Positions 32,367 to 40,778 of a stretch of 40,778 nt of DNA are shown here, in pieces. This stretch comes from Candidatus Brevefilum sp. GTDB lineage: Bacteria; Chloroflexota; Anaerolineae; Anaerolineales; Anaerolineaceae. Location of the stretch: the NCBI GenBank assembly GCA_029210815.1, contig JARGGB010000025.1, positions 1 through 40,778 on the forward strand, in the 5' to 3' direction. Made by a program: the position numbers and the translations under genes. The first letter of the stretch is position 1. Every line of letters begins with the position of its first letter. Below the pieces are notes generated by a model, which was given only the letters and a program-made list of their open reading frames with translations, ran no database searches and was not told where the DNA came from.

Positions 32367-32812
32367 TTACGATACAGAAATCACGACATAATTTGGCTGA
32401 GATCGATTTATCATTGATTAAAGCCGCTGTTAAAAATACGCTTGCCTATCTGGATCAATTAGAAGTGGACATCACCATCCAATTGACGGATGATCGAGAG
32501 ATTGCTGAAATCAATCAAAGCTATCGGGGTGAAGCAAAAGCGACCGATGTACTTTCCTTCAACCAGGATTTCACTGACCCCGATACCGGTCATTTATACC
32601 TGGGTGACATCCTTATTTCAATTGAAACGGCAGCAGAACAAGCGCCTGATTATGACCTATCCCTTGACGAAGAAATTGCTTTTTTAGCAATTCACGGCAC
32701 GCTTCACTTATCAGGTTTTGATCATTATGAGCCCGACGAAAAAGAGGAAATGTGGAAGATTCAGGATAAAATTTTCCTGATGACGATTAAGCAATTTCAG
32801 GAGAAATTCTAA
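32363..32812 (+). CDS. ybeY: Endoribonuclease YbeY
   Basis: YbeY is a zinc endoribonuclease needed for 16S rRNA 3'-end maturation and ribosome quality control. The 149 residues contain the metal site HGTLHLSGFDH, with His111, His115 and His121, and the family's 'SYRGEAKATDVLSFNQ' (53-68) and 'LGDILIS' segments. The start overlaps pgpH by four bases and the stop shares one base with the next start (TAATG). This is a classic neighbour of pgpH or phoH in bacteria. Confidence 0.95.
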   Translation: MITIQKSRHNLAEIDLSLIKAAVKNTLAYLDQLEVDITIQLTDDREIAEINQSYRGEAKATDVLSFNQDFTDPDTGHLYLGDILISIETAAEQAPDYDLSLDEEIAFLAIHGTLHLSGFDHYEPDEKEEMWKIQDKIFLMTIKQFQEKF

Positions 32813-33654
32813 TGAAATCAAAAATAAGCTACACAACCTTGGGAAAAATCTTGATTGTTTTATCCTCTTTGGGTTTGATTTTTTCAATTGCTGGAATAAT
32901 TCTCAGTTGGGTCATTAAACCCGGGTTTCAGCGGAGTTTATCGGGAATTAGCGAATCAATTGAAGATACCCTCGTAAATACAGACCAGGGATTAATTGTC
33001 CTGGACAGTGCCCTTGACAATGTCAACGCCAATCTTGGTATTATCATTTCAACCCTTGATAATCTTGACGGAACAATTAATGACATTTCGAGCTCTATGG
33101 AATCTTCTGCTGTGCTGGTTGGTGATGACCTTCGCCAAACCCTTATTGAGACTCAAGTGGCGTTATCCTCTGCCGCGACCAGCGCTGAGCTGATTGATCG
33201 CACCTTATCGATCATTGCAGCAATCCCTTTTTTAGGTGCTAAATATCAACCCGAAGTGCCTTTACATACCAGCCTTGATTCTGTTGCCAGCAGTATGGAT
33301 GACATACCCGAATCTCTTGAAACAATGGAAATCAGCCTTTCTGACACTTCAGAAGGTTTGATTTTGCTCAACGATAATTTATCTGAATTATCAGATGAAA
33401 TGTCTAAATTTGAAACCGATATGGAAGATGCCCAGGATATTTTGGTAGAATATCGAAGGATAATTGAGGATACTGAAAGCCAGGTTCGGAATTTTAACAA
33501 ATATTTACCAAGGAACCTTGTGTTGGTAAATTTGTTTATAACCGGTATCCTCTTTTCTCTGGGGATTGCACAATTAATCACTCTCTTTCAGGGGATTGCC
33601 TTTATCGAGGGAGAAAAACGAGTTGTCAATCTTGCGGATATCTCGCGAGAGTAA
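32812..33654 (+). CDS. Two-TM membrane protein with a helical extracellular domain
   Basis: I do not recognise a family. The 280 residues have a membrane segment at about 11-35, a long stretch (40-240) rich in Ser, Leu, Asp and Glu with heptad-like spacing ('DTSEGLILLNDNLSELSDEM', 'LDSALDNVNANLGIIISTLD'), and a second membrane segment at about 243-265. This looks like a membrane-anchored coiled coil, somewhat like methyl-accepting sensor ectodomains or MCE-type helices, but no signalling domain is present. It shares one base with ybeY and is probably the last gene of the yqeY-pgpH-ybeY run. The function is unknown. Confidence 0.8.
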   Translation: MKSKISYTTLGKILIVLSSLGLIFSIAGIILSWVIKPGFQRSLSGISESIEDTLVNTDQGLIVLDSALDNVNANLGIIISTLDNLDGTINDISSSMESSAVLVGDDLRQTLIETQVALSSAATSAELIDRTLSIIAAIPFLGAKYQPEVPLHTSLDSVASSMDDIPESLETMEISLSDTSEGLILLNDNLSELSDEMSKFETDMEDAQDILVEYRRIIEDTESQVRNFNKYLPRNLVLVNLFITGILFSLGIAQLITLFQGIAFIEGEKRVVNLADISRE

Positions 33655-33690
33655 ATTAAAGTATTTAACCCACCTTAATCAGGAGATTTT

Positions 33691-34626
33691 ATGAAACACT
33701 TTCTTGACATAGCCGATTTCTCACAACAGGAAATCAACGAATTGCTTGATTTGAGTGTAAAACTCAAAAAAGAATTGAAATCAGGCATATTTCGACCTAT
33801 TTTAAAAAACAAAGTCCTTGCGATGGTTTTTCAAAAACCTAGCTTGCGAACTCGGGTCAGTTTTGACATGGCAATGCGAACACTGGGAGGCGATGCCTTA
33901 TATCTCTCACCGCAGGAAATTGGATTAGGCAAACGCGAGTCCATTGCTGATGTAGCAAGGGTTTTGTCAGGATATGTTCAAGTAATCATGGCAAGAGTCT
34001 TTTCCCATGATCACATTCTTGAACTGGCAAAATGGTCGCAAGTTCCAGTAATAAATGGGCTCAGCGATTATAACCATCCATGCCAAGCAATGGCGGATGC
34101 ACTCACCATATACGAAGAATTTGGTGATCTTACAGGCCGAACTGTTTCTTATATCGGTGATGGTAACAATGTTGCTGTTTCCCTAATGAAAGTCGTCACA
34201 AAATTGGGTGCGGATTTCCGTATTGCCAATCCTGAAGATTATGATATGCCCGAGTCGGATATTCAGTTAGGAAAGAAATTCGCGGCAATCGCTGGCGGTT
34301 CGGTAACAACCATGCACGACCCGAAGGAAGCTGCAGAGGGAGCAGATGTCATATATACAGATACCTGGACAAGTATGGGACAGGAAGAAGAAGCTAAGAA
34401 ACGAGAAAAAGTATTCCCACCCTACCAGGTGAATCAAAGTATCGTTAATCTTGCAAAACCTGAAGTTATCGTCATGCATTGCCTTCCCGCCCATCGAGGT
34501 CAGGAAATTACCGACGAAGTGGCAGATGGCCCCCACTCACGTTTGTTCGAACAGGCTGAAAACAGGATGCATGCTCAAAAAGCAATTTTAGTTGATTTAC
34601 TAGGTGGAGATCATGATGCCAAATAG
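33691..34626 (+). CDS. argF: Ornithine carbamoyltransferase
   Basis: The enzyme joins ornithine and carbamoyl phosphate to citrulline, or runs in reverse in arginine breakdown. The 311 residues have the carbamoyl-phosphate site SLRTR (51-55; most enzymes have STRTR), [11 protein letters not shown] (126-136) with the HPxQ motif, '[11 protein letters not shown]' for ornithine binding and '[15 protein letters not shown]'. An AGGAG precedes the ATG. The next gene, an ornithine aminotransferase, starts inside its end, so the two are coupled. This pairing allows ornithine to be used either for arginine synthesis or for conversion to glutamate semialdehyde. No argG, argH or arcA is in the window. 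Confidence 0.94.
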   Translation: MKHFLDIADFSQQEINELLDLSVKLKKELKSGIFRPILKNKVLAMVFQKPSLRTRVSFDMAMRTLGGDALYLSPQEIGLGKRESIADVARVLSGYVQVIMARVFSHDHILELAKWSQVPVINGLSDYNHPCQAMADALTIYEEFGDLTGRTVSYIGDGNNVAVSLMKVVTKLGADFRIANPEDYDMPESDIQLGKKFAAIAGGSVTTMHDPKEAAEGADVIYTDTWTSMGQEEEAKKREKVFPPYQVNQSIVNLAKPEVIVMHCLPAHRGQEITDEVADGPHSRLFEQAENRMHAQKAILVDLLGGDHDAK

Positions 34627-35821
34627 CAATTACTATATCGAACTTGAAAAAGAATACGGTGCCCATAATTACCATCCCCTCGATGTTGTCATTGAGAAAG
34701 GAGAGGGTGTTTGGGTTTATGATGTCGAAGGGAATAAATATTTAGACTGCTTAAGTGCTTATTCGGCATTAAACCAGGGTCATAACCATCCGAAAATAAA
34801 GGAAGCCATGATCGACCAGCTTAACAGGCTGACCCTGACATCCAGGGCTTTTCGTAATGACAAACTTGGTGTATTTTACAAAAAGCTTTCTGACATGACG
34901 GGTTATGAGATGTCATTACCTATGAACAGCGGTGCCGAAGCTGTTGAAACAGCAATCAAAGTTGCCAGAAAATGGGCATATGTCATCAAGAAAATCCCTC
35001 GATACAAAGCGGAAATTATTGTTGCTGAAGGCAATTTTCACGGCAGGACAACCACCATCATATCTTTCACGACGACAGAAGAATATAAATATGATTTTGG
35101 GCCCTTTACACCCGGTTTTCCTGTCGTTGAATACGGCAGCATAGAAGCGATCAAAGCAGCGATCAATGAAAATACAGCGGCAATAATGCTGGAACCGCTC
35201 CAGGGGGAAAATGGCATTATCCTTCCTCCCGATGGGTATTTGAAAGCTGTTGCAGAGATTTGTAAAGAAAACAATATCTTACTGATTGCTGATGAAATCC
35301 AAACTGGACTTGGGCGCACTGGGGCATTGTTTGCTTCCAATCACGAAAATGTCCGACCGGATATTACTGTGATCGGAAAGGCACTTTCAGGAGGTTTCTA
35401 TCCTGTCTCTGCTGTGCTGGCAGATAAAGATATTCTTGGTTTAATTCAACCCGGTGAACATGGTTCGACTTTTGGCGGTAACCCACTTGCTGCAGCTGTG
35501 GGGATAGCAGCACTCGAAGTCATCGAAGAAGAACACTTGATTGAGAAAGCTCGAAAAATGGGCGAGTATATTCTTGAATACCTTGAGGAAATACCAAAAA
35601 AGAACATCAAGGATATCCGCGGCAAAGGTTTATTAATTGGCGTGGAGTTAAAACACGAATTAGGCGGGGCACGGCGTTTTGCTGAAGTGTTAAAGAAAAA
35701 AGGGATCCTTGTCAAAGAGACCCATAAACACATCCTTCGCCTGGCACCGCCCCTGATCATCGATCAAGAAACCGTGGATTGGATGCTGCCCATATTGCGG
35801 GAAGTTCTCTTATTAGATTAG
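34613..35821 (+). CDS. rocD: Ornithine aminotransferase
   Basis: This PLP enzyme moves the delta-amino group of ornithine to 2-oxoglutarate to give glutamate semialdehyde and glutamate. The class III fold is clear: '[18 protein letters not shown]', 'NFHGRT', '[15 protein letters not shown]' and the PLP-binding Lys256 in [12 protein letters not shown], followed by '[15 protein letters not shown]'. The [11 protein letters not shown] and SRAF segments are typical of ornithine aminotransferase rather than acetylornithine aminotransferase. The ATG at 34613 overlaps argF by 14 bases and is preceded by AGGTGGAG; ATG 34616 is equally possible. The ribosome-binding site lies within argF, which supports coupling. 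Confidence 0.92.
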   Translation: MMPNSNYYIELEKEYGAHNYHPLDVVIEKGEGVWVYDVEGNKYLDCLSAYSALNQGHNHPKIKEAMIDQLNRLTLTSRAFRNDKLGVFYKKLSDMTGYEMSLPMNSGAEAVETAIKVARKWAYVIKKIPRYKAEIIVAEGNFHGRTTTIISFTTTEEYKYDFGPFTPGFPVVEYGSIEAIKAAINENTAAIMLEPLQGENGIILPPDGYLKAVAEICKENNILLIADEIQTGLGRTGALFASNHENVRPDITVIGKALSGGFYPVSAVLADKDILGLIQPGEHGSTFGGNPLAAAVGIAALEVIEEEHLIEKARKMGEYILEYLEEIPKKNIKDIRGKGLLIGVELKHELGGARRFAEVLKKKGILVKETHKHILRLAPPLIIDQETVDWMLPILREVLLLD

Positions 35822-35846
35822 TATTCATTATTCAAGGGAGTTGACC

Positions 35847-37295
35847 ATGGATCGTTTTGCAAAAATTGTGTGTACTTTAGGACCAAGCAGCAACACCCGG
35901 TCTATGATACAGTCTTTGATCTCCGCCGGTATGAATGTTGCGCGGCTAAATTTTTCCCATGGCACGCATGAAGACCATGCCAGGCTTATCGACCTGATTA
36001 GAGAAATTGCCGATGAAATGGGGGTGGCAATAACAATTCTTCAAGATCTGCAAGGGCCAAAACTTCGCATTGGTAAACTCCCTGAAGGAAAAATCGAGTT
36101 AAAAGCTGGTGACCAGGTAACTTTAAGCTCATCAGAGTCCTTTATGGTTGATGAAGAGGATATTTTTATTCCATTTGAAATTCCGGATCTTCACAAAGCA
36201 CTCAAGCCGACCAATCACATCCTTCTCGATGATGGACAAATTGAGATGGAAGTTCAGTCCATCGATGGAGAACGAATTGAAGCAGTGGTTACCCTGGGTG
36301 GCACGCTCAAATCCAATAAAGGCGTTAACCTGCCAGGCGCGAACCTGACGATGCCCAGCTTTACTGAAAAAGATCGTGAAGACTTGAAGTTTGGCCTTGA
36401 AAAAGGCGTTGATATGGTTGCCATATCCTTTGTAAAGGAAGCTCAGGACATCCTTACTGTAAGAAATGAGATAAAAGAATTTGCGCCAAATAGCTGGGCT
36501 GCAAGAACACCAATTATTGCTAAAATAGAGCGTCCTGAAGCATTAGATGATTTGGATGAAATCATGAAGGTGACGGATGGGGTCATGGTCGCACGAGGTG
36601 ATCTTGGTGTTGAAATGTCACCAGCGGCAGTTCCTATAGCGCAAAAAGAAATCATAGCTAGTGCGAATTCCCATGCCAAGCTGGTAATCACAGCAACGCA
36701 AATGCTGGATTCAATGATCAACAACCCGCGCCCCACTCGCGCTGAGGCCACGGATGTTGCCAATGCTGTTTTTGACGGCACAGACGCAGTCATGTTGTCA
36801 GGAGAGACCGCTGCCGGTCACTATCCCCTGGAAAGTGTCACAATGATGTCCTCTATCATCAAAACCGCAGAGGAAAATTTATCAAAATGGGGAAATGTCT
36901 CCTTCAAAACAGAAATGGCAGAGCAAAGTGACCCCGTCTCTATTACAAGGGCAGCCAGGGAATTGGCAAACGACCGGAATGTCGCTGCTATTGTTGTCTT
37001 TACGCAATCTGGCAGAACTGCAAGATTGATGTCTAAAACTCGACCTGATGTGCCCATACTTGCATTTACACCTGAACTTTGCACTTACCAACAAATGAGT
37101 TTATATTGGGGTGTCACACCGCTCCTGGTCCCCTACGCCGATACCCTTGAAATGATGATCAAACATGTAGAAACAGCAATTGCAACGACGACCAGGCTAA
37201 AAAAGGGTCAGCAGGTCATTCTGATTTCTGGATTCCCGGTAGGCGCTTTCAGACAGCCTAACCTCGCCCTTTTGCATACGATAGGTGATGTCTAA
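35847..37295 (+). CDS. pyk: Pyruvate kinase
   Basis: Pyruvate kinase makes ATP and pyruvate from phosphoenolpyruvate. The 482 residues include 'KIVCTLGPSS', 'MNVARLNFSHG', 'ILQDLQGPKLRIG', the metal-binding 'MVARGDLGVEMSP' and 'VITATQMLDSMINNPRPTRA'. The C-terminal domain, with 'ARELANDRNVAAIVVFTQSG', is also complete. There is no extra PEP-utiliser domain at the C-terminus. The ATG at 35847 has AAGGGAG six bases before it. It follows rocD by 25 bases and may be cotranscribed with it. A terminator closes the run. Confidence 0.96.
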   Translation: MDRFAKIVCTLGPSSNTRSMIQSLISAGMNVARLNFSHGTHEDHARLIDLIREIADEMGVAITILQDLQGPKLRIGKLPEGKIELKAGDQVTLSSSESFMVDEEDIFIPFEIPDLHKALKPTNHILLDDGQIEMEVQSIDGERIEAVVTLGGTLKSNKGVNLPGANLTMPSFTEKDREDLKFGLEKGVDMVAISFVKEAQDILTVRNEIKEFAPNSWAARTPIIAKIERPEALDDLDEIMKVTDGVMVARGDLGVEMSPAAVPIAQKEIIASANSHAKLVITATQMLDSMINNPRPTRAEATDVANAVFDGTDAVMLSGETAAGHYPLESVTMMSSIIKTAEENLSKWGNVSFKTEMAEQSDPVSITRAARELANDRNVAAIVVFTQSGRTARLMSKTRPDVPILAFTPELCTYQQMSLYWGVTPLLVPYADTLEMMIKHVETAIATTTRLKKGQQVILISGFPVGAFRQPNLALLHTIGDV

Positions 37296-37314
37296 TACAT
37301 TTTTATGTAAAGAA

Positions 37315-37350
37315 AAACCGGCACTGAGTTTCAGAAGCCGGTTTCATTTT
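37315..37350. terminator. Bidirectional terminator between pyk and korB
   Basis: An 8-bp outer stem (AAACCGGC / GCCGGTTT) with an inner 4-bp stem (CTGA / TCAG) is flanked by a T-rich tail on the plus strand and by TTTTTCTTT on the minus strand. It lies between convergent genes. Confidence 0.82.
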
Positions 37351-37364
37351 TAGTGGGTAAATTG

Positions 37365-38399
37365 TTATAGCATACTTTGATTAATTTTTTGCAACGTTTC
37401 CCAATTCGGGCGTAATTTTTCTGAAGATATCCGATTGAGAGGCTCCTCAGTCAGATCGAGATAATCATAAAGCGTGGGTTGTTCAGGGTCGACATAAATT
37501 AATCCCGTCAAAAGCCAGCGATTTTTTTCTGCTTCTTCAAGCATTTTCAGCGCCTGCCATTTTTCTGTTGGGTCATACTCATGCTCAAGTTTTTTCAAAA
37601 TCACAACTGACCCATCATGCAGTGTAACCTCTTTAGTTTCACCTTCTTTAAACTCGTCCAGGATAATTGCTCGCCGGGTGGGGACATAAGCGATGTCATG
37701 TAATGGTGCTTCATGTTGACGGCCCCACTGGTAGGAGTGTAAGGTGTCTTCACGGTTATTGAAGCTGACGCAAGGACTGATGATGTCAAGGACGGCTGTA
37801 CCTCGATGACTGAATGCTGCTTTGAGTAATTCTCGCACTTGCTTTGGATCCCCGGCAAAAGAGCGTGCGACAAAACTTGCATTCCCAATCAAAGCTTCTT
37901 TAGCGATATCAATGGGCAAAAATGGGTTTTGTCCCTGGTGTTTTAATTCCAGACCTCTTTCAGAAGTCGCAGAAAATTGACCTTTGGTAAGTCCATAAAC
38001 GCCATTGTTTTCCACAATGTATACCATTGGTAAATTCCGCCTGACAAGATGCTTAAATTGCCCAAGCCCAATGCTGGCTGTGTCCCCATCCCCTGAGATT
38101 CCCAGAACCTTCATGGTGGTGTCGGCAAAAGCAGCGCCTAAAGCCATCGAAGGCATACGCCCATGCAAACCATTAAAACCAAAGGACTGGCTTAGAAAAT
38201 AAGTTGGGCTTTTACTTGAGCAGCCAATCCCACTAAACTTCACGATTTGATGAGGATCAATACCCATTTCATAGCAAGCTGTGAGGATTTGAGCTGAAAT
38301 TGTGTTGTGACCGCAGCCAGGACACAGTGTTGATCGTTCACCGCGATAATCAGTGCGTGTCAAACCGATAGCGTTTGTATCTGATTTATTTTCAGACAT
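37365..38399 (-). CDS. korB: 2-oxoacid:ferredoxin oxidoreductase, beta subunit
   Basis: The beta subunit binds thiamine diphosphate and a [4Fe-4S] cluster and passes electrons from a 2-oxoacid to ferredoxin. The 344 residues have cluster Cys26 and Cys29 in LCPGCGHN, Cys60 in GIGCSSK and Cys210 in SPCVSFNN. The thiamine site is GDGDTASIG (103-111) with NNGVYG (131-136). The start directly follows the alpha subunit stop, so the two are one operon. The 2-oxoacid could be 2-oxoglutarate, pyruvate or a branched-chain acid. The gene name is the usual default for this two-subunit form and does not fix the substrate. Confidence 0.92.
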   Translation of the reverse strand: MSENKSDTNAIGLTRTDYRGERSTLCPGCGHNTISAQILTACYEMGIDPHQIVKFSGIGCSSKSPTYFLSQSFGFNGLHGRMPSMALGAAFADTTMKVLGISGDGDTASIGLGQFKHLVRRNLPMVYIVENNGVYGLTKGQFSATSERGLELKHQGQNPFLPIDIAKEALIGNASFVARSFAGDPKQVRELLKAAFSHRGTAVLDIISPCVSFNNREDTLHSYQWGRQHEAPLHDIAYVPTRRAIILDEFKEGETKEVTLHDGSVVILKKLEHEYDPTEKWQALKMLEEAEKNRWLLTGLIYVDPEQPTLYDYLDLTEEPLNRISSEKLRPNWETLQKINQSML

Positions 38400-40232
38400 C
38401 TAAATGTCCTCCTTTTCGGAAATCGCCTGGATTATGTAATTGGCGGTCATTGGCAAACCATCGATGTATGCCAGTGAATACAAAGGTGAAATTTCTTCAC
38501 AGTAATCCGTGATCAAGATTTGTCGCAGCTGACCATCTTGATTTAATTCGATAACGTAATTTCGCTCATGCGACTTGATAAATTCAAGCACTTCTTTCGA
38601 AGTTGGCAGTGCCCTAATTCTCATGTAATCTGTAGCAATTCCCATCGCAAGCAATTTATCTTGTGCCTCTAAGATTGCAGGCTCTGTTGAACCCATGGCA
38701 ATTAACCCAATTTTTGCATCATCTTGCATGTGAAATACAGGTTTTGGCAAATGTTCTCTGGAATTTTCCAATTTTAGTTTTATACGATCAAGATTCTGCC
38801 GCCAGACATCAGGATCTTCGCTGTAATTACCAAATTCATCGTGACCGGTTCCCCTGGCAAAATAAGCAGCTTTTTCATGACGGTTTCCCATTAGTGTTCG
38901 ATATGGGATGCCATCACCATCCACATCAAGGTACCTGCCCCAATCACGTTTGAAGTTTTCCAAATCTTCTTCCCACAGAACCTTACCACGATCCATAGGT
39001 TCGTCAGGATATTGAAATTCCTTGGTCATCCAAATATTCATTCCTAAATCAAGGTCACTCAACACAATGACAGGTGTTTGGTATTTTTCAGCAATATCAA
39101 AAGCACGCCAGCCAAATTCGAAACATTCGTTGACGGTTGAAGGAATGATTACGATATGTCGTGTGTCGCCGTGACCAAGGTAATAATCTAACAATAAATC
39201 GCCCTGCCCCGTCCTTGTAGGTAAACCGGTGCTGGGACCAACTCGCTGCACGTCCCAAACAACAACCGGGACTTCTGCAAAGTATGCCAGGCTCATATAC
39301 TCCGTCATCAAACTGATCCCTGGGCCCGATGTTGATGTCATTGAACGAAGCCCTGCCCAGCCTGCGCCGACTGCCATACCAATTGATGCAAGCTCATCTT
39401 CCGCCTGGACAATGGCAAAATTATTCTTTCCTGATTTGGGATCTTGTCTTAGTGTTGGGGCGAAAATATTCAGGGATTCTGCCAGGCTGGTTGCCGGTGT
39501 AATTGGATACCAACCGCAAAATTGGAAACCGCCATAAATAGCGCCTAAGGCACCTGCAGTGTTGCCATCTGCCATGATGTAGCCCTCTAATGGCGGCATC
39601 GTTTCAACACGATATTTATCTTTCTTTTCAAGGTTTTCTTTTGCCCAATCTGCTGCTAATTTCACCACTGCAAAATTGGACTCAGCAACCGAAGTTTTTT
39701 GTTTAAATTGGCTTATTAAGGATTGATAAACGACATCTATCTCAATACCTAAAATCTGGCTGACGATGCCTACATAAATCATATTTTGCATGTATTCCTG
39801 CAAATTTCTTGGCACATCGGCTTGTTTAATCAGGTCCTGAACCGGCATTGGGTAGGCAATTACATCATCACGATCAATGGTCGTGTCAATATGATCTGCG
39901 TAAAAGACAACCCCGCCGGAAACATTGAATTTCAAGTCCTCTTTAAAAGTCATCGGGTTCATTTGGACGATGATGTCATCGTGTGCAACCCGGGCAAGGT
40001 AGCCATCCTTTGAGACACGAATGGAAAACCATGTTGGCAAGCCTTTGATATTAGAGGGAAATATATTCTTCCCGGAGACCGGGATTCCCATATGGAACAA
40101 GGACCTCAGCAAAGTGGTGTTCGCTGTCGCACTACCAGAACCATTGACAGTGCATATTGTCATGCAAAAGTCATTGACGTTCGTTCCTTGTGGGGGTCCG
40201 TCTTTATGTACTGTTTCTACATCTTTAACCAT
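38400..40232 (-). CDS. korA: 2-oxoacid:ferredoxin oxidoreductase, fused gamma-alpha subunit
   Basis: The 610-residue protein joins a gamma-type domain (about 1-200, 'GSGSATANTTLLRSLFHMGI') to the alpha-type pyrimidine-binding domain ('GWYPITPATSLAESL', 'AEDELASIGMAVGAGWAGLR', 'TSTSGPGISLM') and a transketolase-like C-terminus. Together with KorB it makes acyl-CoA, CO2 and reduced ferredoxin, or runs in reverse for CO2 fixation. The start at 40232 is chosen because GGAAGGAG lies five bases before it; the TTG at 40247 is inside that site. The GntR-type gene ends 20 bases upstream on the same strand, so regulator, alpha and beta form an operon. Confidence 0.92.
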   Translation of the reverse strand: MVKDVETVHKDGPPQGTNVNDFCMTICTVNGSGSATANTTLLRSLFHMGIPVSGKNIFPSNIKGLPTWFSIRVSKDGYLARVAHDDIIVQMNPMTFKEDLKFNVSGGVVFYADHIDTTIDRDDVIAYPMPVQDLIKQADVPRNLQEYMQNMIYVGIVSQILGIEIDVVYQSLISQFKQKTSVAESNFAVVKLAADWAKENLEKKDKYRVETMPPLEGYIMADGNTAGALGAIYGGFQFCGWYPITPATSLAESLNIFAPTLRQDPKSGKNNFAIVQAEDELASIGMAVGAGWAGLRSMTSTSGPGISLMTEYMSLAYFAEVPVVVWDVQRVGPSTGLPTRTGQGDLLLDYYLGHGDTRHIVIIPSTVNECFEFGWRAFDIAEKYQTPVIVLSDLDLGMNIWMTKEFQYPDEPMDRGKVLWEEDLENFKRDWGRYLDVDGDGIPYRTLMGNRHEKAAYFARGTGHDEFGNYSEDPDVWRQNLDRIKLKLENSREHLPKPVFHMQDDAKIGLIAMGSTEPAILEAQDKLLAMGIATDYMRIRALPTSKEVLEFIKSHERNYVIELNQDGQLRQILITDYCEEISPLYSLAYIDGLPMTANYIIQAISEKEDI

Positions 40233-40252
40233 AAAAGCTCCTTCCAAAAGCT

Positions 40253-40778
40253 TTACTCAAAACGAATCAGTGAATTTTCCTGATCACGTTGAAATAATAA
40301 GTCCATATGTGCAATTAATGCTTGATAGCCTGAAAGGAAGTCATTATTTGTAATTGAGTCCACCATTTGCTGATGGTAATCCCAAACCCTTTCCAGGTAT
40401 TTTTGATCTTCAAAAACATTTAATCCTACGGCTTCGTAAATATCCCAGTACGATTCCAAAATACCCAAAACAAATACATTGTCCAACCGTCGATAAATAG
40501 AAAGGTGTAGTTGACGATGCTCCTCATGAGGGATTTGAATAGGATCAGATTTTAATTTTCTTTGGGCATGGAGAATAATTTGATTGAGTTCGTAGTGATC
40601 ATCTTCAGTCAGTTTGCTGACTGCCTGGTACCAGTAAGAAGCTTCCACGTGGCTTCGCAAATCAGAAAATTGTCGAAAGAATTCTTTGTTCGTGCTTACT
40701 GCAAAGGCTAAACTTTTTGAAACAGAAGGCGTGAAAGAATACGGCAAGCACTTTATCCCAACCCTTGGCTTAACCTCA
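40253..40778 (-). CDS. GntR-family regulator with FCD domain, C-terminal part (cut by window edge)
   Basis: The frame is open through the right edge, so the apparent TTG start at 40747 is not real. The edge residues 'EVKPRVGIKCLPYS' match the linker after the winged helix in FadR-type GntR proteins. The rest (about 150 residues) is all-helical and fits the FCD effector-binding domain, with 'HEEHRQLHLSIYRRLDN' and 'YHQQMVDSITNNDFLSG' holding the His and Asn/Asp residues that often bind a metal and a small acid. The DNA-binding part lies outside the window. It is transcribed together with korAB and probably controls them in response to an organic acid. Confidence 0.72.
   Translation of the reverse strand, partial: EVKPRVGIKCLPYSFTPSVSKSLAFAVSTNKEFFRQFSDLRSHVEASYWYQAVSKLTEDDHYELNQIILHAQRKLKSDPIQIPHEEHRQLHLSIYRRLDNVFVLGILESYWDIYEAVGLNVFEDQKYLERVWDYHQQMVDSITNNDFLSGYQALIAHMDLLFQRDQENSLIRFE

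Noticed and set aside
40253-40747. Complete 164-residue gene starting at TTG 40747
   Set aside because: The frame stays open to the right edge and the extra residues match the GntR linker, so the gene is a fragment of a longer one.
1-40778. tRNA, rRNA, CRISPR, insertion sequence or phage genes
   Set aside because: I looked through the intergenic stretches and protein frames and saw no cloverleaf, repeat-spacer pattern, transposase or phage protein.

Overview
The window looks like chromosomal DNA from a member of the Chloroflexota, most likely class Anaerolineae. This is inferred from gene content and protein style, not from a marker gene. The clues are Pro/Thr-rich 'TPTPT' linkers in surface proteins, a Tat-exported YkuD L,D-transpeptidase, a zinc-ribbon/LysM membrane protein, an ADP-forming acetate-CoA ligase, a fused 2-oxoacid:ferredoxin oxidoreductase, and AT-leaning DNA. 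I see no phage genes, insertion sequences, CRISPR arrays, rRNA or tRNA. Most of the window is ordinary core and accessory metabolism.

Layout. 1-2560: the start of a MalT-like P-loop regulator cut by the left edge, then recD2, both on the minus strand. 2545-3023: a gap holding promoters and a possible gene remnant. 3024-9975: glutamine synthetase, a surface lipoprotein, a CarD-like RNA polymerase-binding protein, a large HAD hydrolase, an S10 carboxypeptidase and a family 2 glycosyltransferase. 10049-15571: galactokinase, a PspC protein, a Na+/Ca2+-type antiporter on the minus strand, a D-2-hydroxyacid dehydrogenase, an alpha/beta hydrolase and bacterioferritin. 15687-22540: an LCP ligase, glycerate 2-kinase, ADP-forming acetate-CoA ligase, a NagD-type phosphatase and the YkuD transpeptidase. 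22541-29749: HemW, the LysM protein, thioredoxin reductase, an M20 dipeptidase, a DUF1385 membrane protein, a ComEA-like protein and a HET-C/phospholipase-C-like protein. 29779-33654: a tight yqeY-pgpH-ybeY-membrane protein run. 33691-37295: argF and rocD overlapping, then pyruvate kinase. 37365-40778: an FCD-type GntR regulator followed by korA and korB, on the minus strand and cut by the right edge.

How the genes fit together. Acetate-CoA ligase, KorAB, pyruvate kinase, glycerate kinase and the ornithine pair fit an anaerobe that ferments sugars and amino acids and makes ATP by substrate-level phosphorylation. LCP, YkuD, LysM, the SH3/FnIII lipoprotein and the glycosyltransferase serve a peptidoglycan-bearing envelope. 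PgpH points to cyclic di-AMP signalling. CarD, YbeY, YqeY and RecD2 are housekeeping.

The most interesting signal is not a protein. The cation antiporter at 11635-12669 is preceded by a promoter with perfect -35 and -10 boxes and 17-base spacing. After it comes an untranslated leader of about 218 nt. The leader can fold into a closed multi-stem domain and ends in a strong intrinsic terminator just before the ribosome-binding site. One strand of an upstream hairpin repeats the terminator's downstream arm and can pair perfectly with its upstream arm. This is the layout of a transcription-attenuating riboswitch, and I do not recognise it as a known class. A second pattern is that several genes (recD2, ykuD, yqeY, possibly hemW) have a -10 box only 6-8 bases before the start codon, which suggests leaderless mRNAs.
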